A stretch of 64,000 nucleotides of DNA from Rhytidiadelphus loreus (GCA_947034895.1 OX344763.1:58857093-58921092), one strand, 5' to 3'. Numbered from the stretch's first letter, positions 11,894 through 26,349 are shown. Program-made: numbers and translations. Notes: a model not told the origin generated them from the letters alone.

Positions 11894-13723
11894 CAAAATA
11901 TTGTAATGTCATGGAATTCATGTACAGAAATCTGGGAAAGAGGTTGTGCAAGTTGCAAGTGCTCCTAAACTCATGAATTATTCAAAAAAATATATAATTG
12001 GTGGTCACGATGAATGACTTTCTAGTACGTGAAAATGCAATATTCGTGCACGAACCTAGTCCTCTATTTTAAAGTCCACAAAATTGTAATCTCATGAAAT
12101 TAATTGAATCAAATCTGGGAAAGAAGTTGTGCAAGTTGCAAGTGCTCCTAAACTCATGAATTAATCAACAAAATATATAATTGGGAGTCACGATGAATGA
12201 CTTTCTAGTACGTGGAAATGAAATATTCGTGCCCGAACCTAGTCCTCTATTTTAAAGTCCACAAAATTGTAATCTCATGAAATTAATTGAATCAAATCTG
12301 GGAAAGAAGTTGTGCAAGTTGCAAGTGCTCCTAAACTCATGAATTAATGAAAAAAATATATAATTGGGAGTCACGATGAATGACTTTCTAGTACGTGAAA
12401 ATGCAATATTCGTGCACGAACCTAGTCCTCTATTTTAAAGTCCACAAAATTGTAATCTCATGAAATTAATTGAATCAAATCTGGGAAAGAAGTTGTGCAA
12501 GTTGCAAGTGCTCCTAAACTCATGAATTAATCAAGAAAATATATAATTGGGAGTCACGATGAATGACTTTCTAGTACGTGGAAATGAAATATTCGTGCAC
12601 GAACCTTGCCCTGTATTTTAAAGTCGACAATATTGTAATCTCATGGAATTCATGTACAGAAATCTGGGAAAGAGGTTGTGCAAGTTGCAAGTGCTCCTAA
12701 ACTCATGAATTAATCAAAAAAATATATAATTGGGAGTCACGATGAATGACTTTCTAGTACGTGGAAATGAAATATTCGTGCACGAACCTAGCCCTCTATT
12801 TTAAAGTCCAAAATATTGTAATCTCATGGAATTCATGTACAGAAATCTGGGAAAGAGGTTGTGCAAGTTGCAAGTGCTCCTAAACTCATGAATTAATCAA
12901 AAAAATATATAATTGGGACTCACGATGAATGACTTTCTAGTACGTGGAAATGAAATATTCGTGCACGAACCTAGCCTTCTATTTTAAAGTCCAAAATATT
13001 GTAATCTCATGGAATTCATGTACAGAAATTTGGGAAAGAGGTTGTGCAAGTTGCAAGTGCTCCTAAACTCATGAATTAATCAAAAAAATATATAATTGGT
13101 GGTCACGATGAATGACTTTCTAGTACGTGGAAATGAAATATTCGTGCACGAACCTGGCCCTCTATTTTAAAGTCGACAAAATTGTAATCTCATGAAATTC
13201 ATTGAAAGAAATCTGGGAAAGAGGTTGTGCAAGTTGCAAGTGCTCCTAAACTCATGAATTAATCAAAAAAATATATAATTGGGAGTCACGATGAATGACT
13301 TTCTAGTACGTGGAAATGAAATATTCGTGCACGAACCTTGCCCTGTATTTTAAAGTCGACAAAAGTGTAATCTCATGGAATTCATGTACAGAAATCTGGG
13401 AAAGAGGTTGTGCAAGTTGCAAGTGCTCCTAAACTCATGAATTAATCAAAAAAATATATAATTGGGAGTCACGATGAATGACTTTCTAGTACGTGGAAAT
13501 GAAATATTCGTGCACGAACCTAGCCCTCTATTTTAAAGTCCAAAATATTGTAATCTCATGGAATTCATGCACAGAAATCTGGGAAAGAGGTTGTGCAAGT
13601 TGCAAGTGCTCCTAAACTCATGAATTAATCAAAAAAATATATAATTGGGAGTCACGATGAATGACTTTCTAGTGCGTGGAAATGAAATATTCGTGCACGA
13701 ACCTAGCCCTCTATTTTAAAGTC
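11894..13723 (+). repeat. Block B, 24-monomer HOR, copy 3, cut after 10 monomers (1830 bp)
   Basis: Monomers 66-75 follow the first 10 monomers of the two previous copies, through the AGTGCGTGG monomer near 13671. The next monomer, at 13724, has AATGTCATGG, ACAATAATC and AATGAAAA and no longer fits. The stop after exactly 10 monomers is notable because an isolated copy of the same 10 monomers occurs at 26350-28179. Confidence 0.88.
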
Positions 13724-14821
13724 CAAAATATTGTAATGTCATGGAATTCATGTACAATAATCTGGGAAAGAGGTTGTGCAAGTTGCAAGTGCTCCTAAAC
13801 TCATGAATTAATGAAAAAAATATATAATTGGGAGTCACGATGAATGACTTTCTAGTACGTGGAAATGAAATATTCGTGCACGAACCTGGCCCTGTATTTT
13901 AAAGTCGACAAAATTGTAATCTCATGGAATTCATGTACAGAAATCTGGGAAAGAGGTTGTGCAAGTTGCAAGTGCTCCTAAACTCATGAATTAATCAAAA
14001 AAATATATAATTGGGAGTCACGATGAATGACTTTCTAGTACGTGGAAATGAAATATTCGTGCACGAACCTGGACCTCTATTTTAAAGTCCACAAAACTTT
14101 AATCTCATGGAATTCATGTTTAGAAATTTGGGAAAGACGTTGTGCAAGTTGCAAGTGTTCCTAAACTCATGAATTAATCAAGAAAATATATAATTGGGAG
14201 TCACGATGAATGACTTTCTAGTACGTGGAAATGAAATATTCGTGCACGAACCTGGCCCTCTATTTTAAAGTCCACAAAATTGTAATCTCATGAAATTCAT
14301 GTACAGAAATCTGGGAAAGAGGTTGTGCAAGTTGCAAGTGCTCCTAAACTCATGAATTAATCAAGAAAATATATAATTGGGAGTCACGATGAATGACTTT
14401 CTAGTACGTGGAAATGAAATATTCGTGCATGAACCTGGCCCTCTATTTTAAAGTCCACAAAATTGTAATCTCATGAAATTCATGTACAGAAATCTGGGAA
14501 AGAGGTTGTGCAAGTTGCAAGTGCTCCTAAACTCATGAATTAATCAAAAAAATATATAATTGGGAGTCACGATGAATGACTTTCTAGTACGTGGAAATGA
14601 AATATTCGTGCACGAACCTTGCCCTGTATTTTAAAGTCGACAAAATTGTAATCTCATGGAATTCATGTACATAAATCTGGGAAAGAGGTTGTGCAAGTTG
14701 CAAGTGCTCCTAAACTCATGAATTAATCAAAAAAATATATAATTGGGAGTCACGATGAATGACTTTCTAGTACGTGGAAATGAAATATTCGTGCACGAAC
14801 CTAGCCCTCTATTTTAAAGTC

Positions 14822-16285
14822 CAAAATATTGTAATCTCATGGAATTCATGTACAGAAATCTGGGAAAGAGGTTGTGCAAGTTGCAAGTGCTCCTAAACTC
14901 ATGAATTATTCAAAAAAATATATAATTGGTGGTCACGATGAATGACTTTCTAGTACGTGAAAATGCAATATTCGTGCACGAACCTAGTCCTCTATTTTCA
15001 AGTCCACAAAATTGTAATCTCATGAAATTAATTGAATCAAATCTGGGAAAGAAGTTGTGCAAGTTGCAAGTGCTCCTAAACTCATGAATTAATCAACAAA
15101 ATATATAATTGGGAGTCACGATGAATGACTTTCTAGTACGTGGAAATGAAATATTCGTGCCCGAACCTAGTCCTCTATTTTAAAGTCCACAAAATTGTAA
15201 TCTCATGAAATTAATTGAATCAAATCTGGGAAAGAGGTTGTGCAAGTTGCAAGTGCTCCTAAACTCATGAATTAATCAAAAAAATATATAATTGGGAGTC
15301 ACGATGAATGACTTTCTAGTACGTGGAAATGAAATATTCGTGCACGAACCTGGCCCTCTATTTTAAAGTCGACAAAATTGTAATCTCATGAAATTAATTG
15401 AATCAAATCTGGGAAAGAAGTTGTGCAAGTTGCAAGTGCTCCTAAACTCATGAATTAATCAAAAAAATATATAATTGGGAGTCACGATGAATGACTTTCT
15501 AGTACGTGGAAATGAAATATTCGTGCACGAACCTAGCCCTCTATTTTAAAGTCCAAAATATTGTAATCTCATGGAATTCATGTACAGAAATCTGGGAAAG
15601 AGGTTGTGCAAGTTGCAAGTGCTCCTAAACTCATGAATTATTCAAAAAAATATATAATTGGTGGTCACGATGAATGACTTTCTAGTACGTGAAAATGCAA
15701 TATTCGTGCACGAACCTAGTCCTCTATTTTCAAGTCCACAAAATTGTAATCTCATGAAATTAATTGAATCAAATCTGGGAAAGAAGTTGTGCAAGTTGCA
15801 AGTGCTCCTAAACTCATGAATTAATCAACAAAATATATAATTGGGAGTCACGATGAATGACTTTCTAGTACGTGGAAATGAAATATTCGTGCCCGAACCT
15901 AGTCCTCTATTTTAAAGTCCACAAAATTGTAATCTCATGAAATTAATTGAATCAAATCTGGGAAAGAGGTTGTGCAAGTTGCAAGTGCTCCTAAACTCAT
16001 GAATTAATCAAAAAAATATATAATTGGGAGTCACGATGAATGACTTTCTAGTACGTGGAAATGAAATATTCGTGCACGAACCTGGCCCTCTATTTTAAAG
16101 TCGACAAAATTGTAATCTCATGAAATTAATTGAATCAAATCTGGGAAAGAAGTTGTGCAAGTTGCAAGTGCTCCTAAACTCATGAATTAATCAAAAAAAT
16201 ATATAATTGGGAGTCACGATGAATGACTTTCTAGTACGTGGAAATGAAATATTCGTGCACGAACCTTGCCCTGTATTTTAAAGTC
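14822..16285 (+). repeat. 4-monomer HOR, two tandem copies of 732 bp
   Basis: The order is: ATTATTC/GGTGG/TTTTCAAGTCC monomer, then a GTGCCCGAAC monomer, then an AATTGAATCA monomer with GAGGTTG, then a GACAAAATTG monomer with AATTGAATCA. The GGTGGTCACG signature is at 14929 and 15661, 732 bp apart (4 x 183). It recurs at 16576 (5 monomers further), where the following unit is only partly the same. Confidence 0.88.
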
Positions 16286-17566
16286 GACAAAATTGTAATC
16301 TCATGGAATTCATGTACATAAATCTGGGAAAGAGGTTGTGCAAGTTGCAAGTGCTCCTAAACTCATGAATTAATCAAAAAAATATATAATTGGGAGTCAC
16401 GATGAATGACTTTCTAGTACGTGGAAATGAAATATTCGTGCACGAACCTAGCCCTCTATTTTAAAGTCCAAAATATTGTAATCTCATGGAATTCATGTAC
16501 AGAAATCTGGGAAAGAGGTTGTGCAAGTTGCAAGTGCTCCTAAACTCATGAATTATTCAAAAAAATATATAATTGGTGGTCACGATGAATGACTTTCTAG
16601 TACGTGAAAATGCAATATTCGTGCACGAACCTAGTCCTCTATTTTCAAGTCCACAAAATTGTAATCTCATGAAATTAATTGAATCAGATCTGGGAAAGAA
16701 GTTGTGCAAGTTGCAAGTGCTCCTAAACTCATGAATTAATCAAAAAAATATATAATTGGTGGTCACGATGAATGACTTTCTAGTACGTGGAAATGAAATA
16801 TTCGTGCACGAACCTGGCCCTCTATTTTAAAGTCGACAAAATTGTAATCTCATGAAATTAATTGAATCAAATCTGGGAAAGAAGTTGTGCAAGTTGCAAG
16901 TGCTCCTAAACTCATGAATTAATCAAAAAAATATATAATTGGGAGTCATGATGAATGACTTTCTAGTACGTGGAAATGAAATATTCGTGCACGAACCTTG
17001 CCCTGTATTTTAAAGTCGACAAAATTGTAATCTCATGGAATTCATGTACAGAAATCTGGGAAAGAGGTTGTGCAAGTTGCAAGTGCTCCTAAACTCATGA
17101 ATTAATCAAAAAAATATATAATTGGGAGTCACGATGAATGACTTTCTAGTACGTGGAAATGAAATATTCGTGCACGAACCTAGCCCTCTATTTTAAAGTC
17201 CAAAATATTGTAATCTCATGGAATTCATGTACAGAAATCTGGGAAAGAGGTCGTGCAAGTTGCAAGTGCTCCTAAACTCATGAATTAATCAAAAAAATAT
17301 ATAATTGGGAGTCACGATGAATGACTTTCTAGTGCGTGGAAATGAAATATTCGTGCACGAACCTAGCCCTCTATTTTAAAGTCCAAAATATTTTAATGTC
17401 ATGGAATTCATGTACAATAATCTGGGAAAGAGGTTGTGCAAGTTGCAAGTGCTCCTAAACTCATGAATTAATGAAAAAAATATATAATTGGGAGTCACGA
17501 TGAATGACTTTCTAGTACGTGGAAATGAAATATTCGTGCACGAACCTGGCCCTCTATTTTAAAGTC

Positions 17567-18115
17567 CACAAAATTGTAATCTCATGAAATTCATGTACAG
17601 AAATCTGGGAAAGAGGTTGTGCAAGTTGCAAGTGCTCCTAAACTCATGAATTAATCAAAAAAATATATAATTGGGAGTCATGATGAATGACTTTCTAGTA
17701 CGTGGAAATGAAATATTCGTGCACGAACCTGGCCCTGTATTTTAAAGTCGACAAAATTGTAATCTCATGGAATTCATGTACAGAAATCTGGGAAAGAGGT
17801 TGTGCAAGTTGCAAGTGCTCCTAAACTCATGAATTAATCAAAAAAATATATAATTGGGAGTCATGATGAATGACTTTCTAGTACGTGGAAATGAAATATT
17901 CGTGCACGAACCTGGCCCTGTATTTTAAAGTCGACAAAATTGTAATCTCATGGAATTCATGTACAGAAATCTGGGAAAGAGGTTGTGCAAGTTGCAAGTG
18001 CTCCTAAACTCATGAATTAATCAAAAAAATATATAATTGGGAGTCATGATGAATGACTTTCTAGTACGTGGAAATGAAATATTCGTGCACGAACCTGGCC
18101 CTCTATTTTAAAGTC
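17567..18115 (+). repeat. Three successive CATGATG monomers
   Basis: Monomers 97-99 all carry GAGTCATGATGAATG in place of GAGTCACGATGAATG. The last two also share the GACAAAATTG start and the GGCCCT end. The change is a CpG-to-TpG transition that has been spread by local duplication rather than by repeated mutation. Confidence 0.8.
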
Positions 18116-21100
18116 CACAAAACTTTAATCTCATGGAATTCATGTTTAGAAATTTGGGAAAGACGTTGTGCAAGTTGCAAGTGTTCCTAAACTCATGAAT
18201 TAATCAAGAAAATATATAATTGGGAGTCACGATGAATGACTTTCTAGTACGTGGAAATGAAATATTCGTGCACGAACCTGGCCCTCTATTTTAAAGTCCA
18301 CAAAATTGTAATCTCATGAAATTCATGTACAGAAATCTGGGAAAGAGGTTGTGCAAGTTGCAAGTGCTCCTAAACTCATGAATTAATCAAGAAAATATAT
18401 AATTGGGAGTCACGATGAATGACTTTCTAGTACGTGGAAAAGAAATATTCGTGCATGAACCTGGCCCTCTATTTTAAAGTCCACAAAATTGTAATCTCAT
18501 GAAATTCATTGAAAGAAATCTGGGAAAGAGGTTGTGCAAGTTGCAAGTGCTCCTAAACTCATGAATTAATCAAAAAAATATATAATTGGTGGTCACGATG
18601 AATGACTTTCTAGTACGTGGAAATGAAATATTCGTGCACGAACCTTGCCCTGTATTTTAAAGTCGACAAAATTGTAATCTCATGGAATTCATGTACAGAA
18701 ATCTGGGAAAGAGGTTGTGCAAGTTGCAAGTGCTCCTAAACTCATGAATTAATCAAAAAAATATATAATTGGGAGTCACGATGAATGACTTTCTAGTACG
18801 TGGAAATGAAATATTTGTGCACGAACCTAGCCCTCTATTTTAAAGTCCAAAATATTGTAATCTCATGGAATTCATGTACAGAAATCTGGGAAAGAGGTTG
18901 TGCAAGTTGCAAGTGCTCCTAAACTCATGAATTAATCAAAAAAATATATAATTGGGAGTCACGATGAATGACTTTCTAGTACGTGGAAATGAAATATTCG
19001 TGCACGAACCTAGCCCTCTATTTTAAAGTCCAAAATATTGTAATCTCATGGAATTCATGTACATAAATCTGGGAAAGAGGTTGTGCAAGTTGCAAGTGCT
19101 CCTAAACTCATGAATTAATCAAGAAAATATATAATTGGGAGTCACGATGAATGACTTTCTAGTACGTGGAAATGAAATATTCGTGCACGAACCTAGCCCT
19201 GTATTTTAAAGTCCAAGATATTGTAATCTCATGAAATTCATGTACAGAAATCTGGGAAAGAGGTTGTGCAAGTTGCAAGTGCTCCTAAACTCATGAATTA
19301 ATCAAGAAAATATATAATTGGGAGTCACGATGAATGACTTTCTAGTACGTGGAAATGTAATATTCGTGCACGAACCTTGCCCTCTATTTTAAAGTCGACA
19401 AAATTGTAATCTCATGGAATTCATGTACAGAAATCTGGGAAAGAGGTTGTGCAAGTTGCAAGTGCTCCTAAACTCATGAATTAATCAAGAAAATATATAA
19501 TTGGGAGTCACGATGAATGACTTTCTAGTACGTGGAAATGAAATATTCGTGCACGAACCTAGCCCTGTATTTTAAAGTCCAAGATATTGTAATCTCATGG
19601 AATTCATGTACAGAAATCTGGGAAAGAGGTTGTGCAAGTTGCAAGTGCTCCTAAACTCATGAATTATTCAAAAAAATATATAATTGGTGGTCACGATGAA
19701 TGACTTTCTAGTACGTGAAAATGCAATATTCGTGCACGAAGCTAGTCCTCTATTTTAAAGTCCACAAAATTGTAATCTCATGAAATTAATTGAGTCAAAT
19801 CTGGGAAAGAAGTTGTGCAAGTTGCAAGTGCTCCTAAACTCATGAATTAATGAAAAAAATATATAATTGGGAGTCACGATGAATGACTTTCTAGTACGTG
19901 GAAATGAAATATTCGTGCACGAACCTGGCCCTGTATTTTAAAGTCGACAAAATTGTAATCTCATGGAATTCATGTACAGAAATCTGGGAAAGAGGTTGTG
20001 CAAGTTGCAAGTGCTCCTAAACTCATGAATTAATCAAAAAAATATATAATTGGGAGTCATGATGAATGACTTTCTAGTACGTGGAAATGAAATATTCGTG
20101 CACGAACCTGGCCCTCTATTTTAAAGTCCACAAAACTTTAATCTCATGGAATTCATGTTTAGAAATTTGGGAAAGACGTTGTGCAAGTTGCAAGTGTTCC
20201 TAAACTCATGAATTAATCAAGAAAATATATAATTGGGAGTCACGATGAATGACTTTCTAGTACGTGGAAATGAAATATTCGTGCACGAACCTGGCCCTCT
20301 ATTTTAAAGTCCACAAAATTGTAATCTCATGAAATTCATGTACAGAAATCTGGGAAAGAGGTTGTGCAGGTTGCAAGTGCTCCTAAACTCATGAATTAAT
20401 CAAGAAAATATATAATTGGGAGTCACGATGAATGACTTTCTAGTACGTGGAAATGAAATATTCGTGCATGAACCTGGCCCTCTATTTTAAAGTCCACAAA
20501 ATTGTAATCTCATGAAATTCATTGAAAGAAATCTGGGAAAGAGGTTGTGCAAGTTGCAAGTGCTCCTAAACTCATGAATTAATCAAAAAAATATATAATT
20601 GGGAGTCACGATGAATGACTTTCTAGTACGTGGAAATGAAATATTCGTGCACGAACCTAGCCCTCTATTTTAAAGTCCAAAATATTGTAATCTCATGGAA
20701 TTCATGTACAGAAATCTGGGAAAGAGGTTGTGCAAGTTGCAAGTGCTCCTAAACTCATGAATTAATCAAAAAAATATATAATTGGGAGTCACGATGAATG
20801 ACTTTCTAGTACGTGGAAATGAAATATTCGTGCACGAACCTAGCCCTCTATTTTAAAGTCCAAAATATTTTAATCTCATGGAATTCATGTACAGAAATCT
20901 GGGAAAGAGGTTGTGCAAGTTGCAAGTGCTCCTAAACTAATGAATTAATCAAGAAAATATATAATTGGGAGTCACGATGAATGACTTTCTAGTACGTGGA
21001 AATGAAATATTCGTGCACGAACCTAGCCCTGTATTTTAAAGTCCAAGATATTGTAATCTCATGAAATTCATGTACAGAAATCTGGGAAAGAGGTTGTGCA

Positions 21101-21226
21101 AGTTGCAAGTGCTCCTAAACTCATGAATTAATCAAAAAAATATATAATTGGGAGTCACGATGAATGACTTTCTAGTACGTGGAAATGAAATATTCGTGCA
21201 CGAACCTAGTCCTCTATTTTAAAGTC

Positions 21227-21408
21227 CACAAAATTGTAATCTCATGGAATTCATGTTTAGAAATTTGGAAAAACGTTGTGCAAGTTGCAAGTGTTCCTAA
21301 ACTCATGAATTAATCAAGAAAATATATAATTGGGAATCACGATGAATGACTTTCTAGTACGTGGAAATGAAATATTCGTGCACGAACCTTGCCCTCTATT
21401 TTAAAGTC
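21227..21408 (+). repeat. 182-bp monomer of the TTTAGAAATTTGG type, monomer 117
   Basis: AATTTGGAAAAACG near 21264-21277 replaces the usual AATTTGGGAAAGACG: one base is lost and one G becomes A. The monomer phase shifts from -2 to -3 across this copy. This private change was not seen in other copies of the same variant. Confidence 0.88.
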
Positions 21409-22140
21409 GACAAAATTGTAATCTCATGGAATTCATGTACATAAATCTGGGAAAGAGGTTGTGCAAGTTGCAAGTGCTCCTAAACTCATGAATTAATCAA
21501 AAAAATATATAATTGGGAGTCACGATGAATGACTTTCTAGTACGTGGAAATGAAATATTCGTGCACGAACCTTGCCCTGTATTTTAAAGTCGACAAAATT
21601 GTAATCTCATGGAATTCATGTACATAAATCTGGGAAAGAGGTTGTGCAAGTTGCAAGTGCTCCTAAACTCATGAATTAATCAAAAAAATATATAATTGGG
21701 AGTCACGATGAATGACTTTCTAGTACGTGGAAATGAAATATTCGTGTACGAACCTAGCCCTCTATTTTAAAGTCCAAAATATTGTAATCTCATGGAATTC
21801 ATGTACAGAAATCTGGGAAAGAGGTTGTGCAAGTTGCAAGTGCTCCTAAACTCATGAATTATTCAAAAAAATATATAATTGGTGGTCACGATGAATGACT
21901 TTCTAGTACGTGAAAATGCAATATTCGTGCACGAAGCTAGTCCTCTATTTTAAAGTCCACAAAATTGTAATCTCATGAAATTAATTGAGTCAAATCTGGG
22001 AAAGAAGTTGTGCAAGTTGCAAGTGCTCCTAAACTCATGAATTAATGAAAAAAATATATAATTGGGAGTCATGATGAATGACTTTCTAGTACGTGGAAAT
22101 GAAATATTCGTGCACGAACCTTGCCCTCTATTTTAAAGTC

Positions 22141-23238
22141 GACAAAATTGTAATCTCATGGAATTCATGTACATAAATCTGGGAAAGAGGTTGTGCAAGT
22201 TGCAAGTGCTCCTAAACTCATGAATTAATCAAAAAAATATATAATTGGGAGTCACGATGAATGACTTTCTAGTACGTGGAAATGAAATATTCGTGCACGA
22301 ACCTAGCCCTCTATTTTAAAGTCCAAAATATTGTAATCTCATGGAATTCATGTACAGAAATCTGGGAAAGAGGTTGTGCAAGTTGCAAGTGCTCCTAAAC
22401 TCATGAATTAATCAAGAAAATATATAATTGGGAGTCACGATGAATGACTTTCTAGTACGTGGAAATGAAATATTCGTGCACGAACCTAGCCCTGTATTTT
22501 AAAGTCCAAGATATTGTAATCTCATGGAATTCATGTACAGAAATCTGGGAAAGAGGTTGTGCAAGTTGCAAGTGCACCTAAACTCATGAATTAATCAAGA
22601 AAATATATAATTGGGAGTCACGATGAATGACTTTCTAGTACGTGGAAATGAAATATTCGTGCACGAACCTTGCCCTCTATTTTAAAGTCGACAAAATTGT
22701 AATCTCATGGAATTCATGTACATAAATCTGGGAAAGAGGTTGTGCAAGTTGCAAGTGCTCCTAAACTCATGAATTAATCAAAAAAATATATAATTGGGAG
22801 TCACGATGAATGACTTTCTAGTACGTGGAAATGAAATATTCGTGCACGAACCTAGCCCTCTATTTTAAAGTCCAAAATATTGTAATCTCATGGAATTCAT
22901 GTACAGAAATCTGGGAAAGAGGTTGTGCAAGTTGCAAGTGCTCCTAAACTCATGAATTAATCAAGAAAATATATAATTGGGAGTCACGATGAATGACTTT
23001 CTAGTACGTGGAAATGAAATATTCGTGCACGAACCTAGCCCTGTATTTTAAAGTCCAAGATATTGTAATCTCATGGAATTCATGTACAGAAATCTGGGAA
23101 AGAGGTTGTGCAAGTTGCAAGTGCTCCTAAACTCATGAATTAATCAAGAAAATATATAATTGGGAGTCACGATGAATGACTTTCTAGTACGTGGAAATGA
23201 AATATTCGTGCACGAACCTTGCCCTCTATTTTAAAGTC
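22141..23238 (+). repeat. 3-monomer HOR, two tandem copies of 549 bp
   Basis: Monomers 122-124 and 125-127 repeat the order: GACAAAATTG with CATGTACATAAATC, then CAAAATATTG ending AGCCCTG, then CAAGATATTG ending TTGCCCTC. The first copy carries a private AGTGCACCTAAAC change near 22572. Related triplets occur at monomers 33-35, 38-40 and 62-64 of block B. Confidence 0.85.
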
Positions 23239-23421
23239 GACAAAATTGTAATCTCATGGAATTCATGTACATAAATCTGGGAAAGAGGTTGTGCAAGTTG
23301 CAAGTGCTCCTAAACTCATGAATTAATCAAAAAAATATATAATTGGGAGTCACGATGAATGACTTTCTAGTACGTGGAAATGAAATATTCGTGCACGAAC
23401 CTTGCCCTGTATTTTAAAGTC

Positions 23422-25068
23422 GACAAAATTGTAATCTCATGGAATTCATGTACAGAAATCTGGGAAAGAGGTTGTGCAAGTTGCAAGTGCTCCTAAACTC
23501 ATGAATTAATCAAAAAAATATATAATTGGGAGTCACGATGAATGACTTTCTAGTACGTGGAAATGAAATATTCGTGCACGAACCTAGCCCTCTATTTTAA
23601 AGTCCAAAATATTGTAATCTCATGGAATTCATGTACAGAAATCTGGGAAAGAGGTTGTGCAAGTTGCAAGTGCTCCTAAACTCATGAATTATTCAAAAAA
23701 ATATATAATTGGTGGTCACGATGAATGACTTTCTAGTACGTGAAAATGCAATATTCGTGCACGAACCTAGTCCTCTATTTTCAAGTCCACAAAATTGTAA
23801 TCTCATGAAATTAATTGAATCAAATCTGGGAAAGAAGTTGTGCAAGTTGCAAGTGCTCCTAAACTCATGAATTAATCAACAAAATATATAATTGGGAGTC
23901 ATGATGAATGACTTTCTAGTACGTGGAAATGAAATATTCGTGCACGAACCTGGCCCTCTATTTTAAAGTCCACAAAATTGTAATCTCATGAAATTCATGT
24001 ACAGAAATCTGGGAAAGAGGTTGTGCAAGTTGCAAGTGCTCCTAAACTCATGAATTAATCAAGAAAATATATAATTGGGAGTCACGATGAATGACTTTCT
24101 AGTACGTGGAAATGAAATATTCGTGCATGAACCTGGCCCTCTATTTTAAAGTCCACAAAATTGTAATCTCATGAAATTCATGTACAGAAATCTGGGAAAG
24201 AGGTTGTGCAAGTTGCAAGTGTTCCTAAACTCATGAATTAATCAAAAAAATATATAATTGGGAGTCATGATGAATGACTTTCTAGTACGTGGAAATGAAA
24301 TATTCGTGCACGAACCTGGCCCTCTATTTTAAAGTCCACAAAATTGTAATCTCATGAAATTCATGTACAGAAATCTGGGAAAGAGGTTGTGCAAGTTGCA
24401 AGTGCTCCTAAACTCATGAATTAATGAAGAAAATATATAATTGGGAGTCACGATGAATGACTTTCTAGTACGTGGAAATGAAATATTCGTGCACGAACCT
24501 TGCCCTGTATTTTAAAGTCGACAAAATTGTAATCTCATGGAATTCATGTACAGAAATCTGGGAAAGAGGTTGTGCAAGTTGCAAGTGCTCCTAAACTCAT
24601 GAATTAATCAAAAAAATATATAATTGGGAGTCACGATGAATGACTTTCTAGTACGTGGAAATGAAATATTCGTGCACGAACCTAGCCCTCTATTTTAAAG
24701 TCCAAAATATTGTAATCTCATGGAATTCATGTACAGAAATCTGGGAAAGAGGTTGTGCAAGTTGCAAGTGCTCCTAAACTCATGAATTATTCAAAAAAAT
24801 ATATAATTGGTGGTCACGATGAATGACTTTCTAGTACGTGAAAATGCAATATTCGTGCACGAACCTAGTCCTCTATTTTCAAGTCCACAAAATTGTAATC
24901 TCATGAAATTAATTGAATCAAATCTGGGAAAGAAGTTGTGCAAGTTGCAAGTGCTCCTAAACTCATGAATTAATCAACAAAATATATAATTGGGAGTCAT
25001 GATGAATGACTTTCTAGTACGTGGAAATGAAATATTCGTGCACGAACCTGGCCCTCTATTTTAAAGTC
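23422..25068 (+). repeat. 6-monomer local duplication (1098 bp shift), second copy incomplete
   Basis: Monomers 129-134 and 135-137 share the order: GACAAAATTG/AGCCCTC monomer, ATTATTC/GGTGG/TTTTCAAG monomer, then an AATCAACA monomer with CATGATG and GGCCCTC. GGTGGTCACG lies at 23712 and 24810, 1098 bp apart (6 x 183). The second copy jumps to a CCTTGCCCTG monomer after its third unit. Confidence 0.78.
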
Positions 25069-26349
25069 CACAAAATTGTAATCTCATGAAATTCATGTAC
25101 AGAAATCTGGGAAAGAGGTTGTGCAAGTTGCAAGTGCTCCTAAACTCATGAATTAATCAAAAAAATATATAATTGGGAGTCACGATGAATGACTTTCTAG
25201 TACGTGGAAATGAAATATTCGTGCACGAACCTTGCCCTGTATTTTAAAGTCGACAAAATTGTAATCTCATGGAATTCATGTACAGAAATCTGGGAAAGAG
25301 GTTGTGCAAGTTGCAAGTGCTCCTAAACTCATGAATTAATCAAAAAAATATATAATTGGGAGTCACGATGAATGACTTTCTAGTACGTGGAAATGAAATA
25401 TTCGTGCACGAACCTAGCCCTCTATTTTAAAGTCCAAAATATTGTAATCTCATGGAATTCATGTACAGAAATCTGGGAAAGAGGTTGTGCAAGTTGCAAG
25501 TGCTCCTAAACTCATGAATTAATCAAAAAAATATATAATTGGGAGTCACGATGAATGACTTTCTAGTACGTGGAAATGAAATATTCGTGCACGAACCTAG
25601 CCCTCTATTTTAAAGTCCAAAATATTGTAATCTCATGGAATTCATGTACAGAAATCTGGGAAAGAGGTTGTGCAAGTTGCAAGTGCTCCTAAACTCATGA
25701 ATTAATCAAGAAAATATATAATTGGGAGTCACGATGAATGACTTTCTAGTGCGTGGAAATGAAATATTCGTGCACGAACCTAGCCCTGTATTTTAACGTC
25801 CAAGATATTGTAATCTCATGAAATTCATGTACAGAAATCTGGGAAAGAGGTTGTGCAAGTTGCAAGTGCTCCTAAACTCATGAATTAATGAAGAAAATAT
25901 ATAATTGGGAGTCACGATGAATGACTTTCTAGTACGTGGAAATGAAATATTCGTGCACGAACCTTGCCCTCTATTTTAAAGTCGACAAAATTGTAATCTC
26001 ATGGAATTCATGTACAGAAATCTGGGAAAGAGGTTGTGCAAGTTGCAAGTGCTCCTAAACTCATGAATTAATCAAAAAAATATATAATTGGGAGTCACGA
26101 TGAATGATTTTCTAGTACGTGGAAATGAAATATTCGTGCACGAACCTTGCCCTGTATTTTAAAGTCGACAAAATTGTAATCTCATGGAATTCATGTACAG
26201 AAATCTGGGAAAGAGGTTGTGCAAGTTGCAAGTGCTCCTAAACTCATGAATTAATCAAAAAAATATATAATTGGGAGTCACGATGAATGACTTTCTAGTA
26301 CGTGGAAATGAAATATTCGTGCACGAACCTAGCCCTCTATTTTAAAGTC

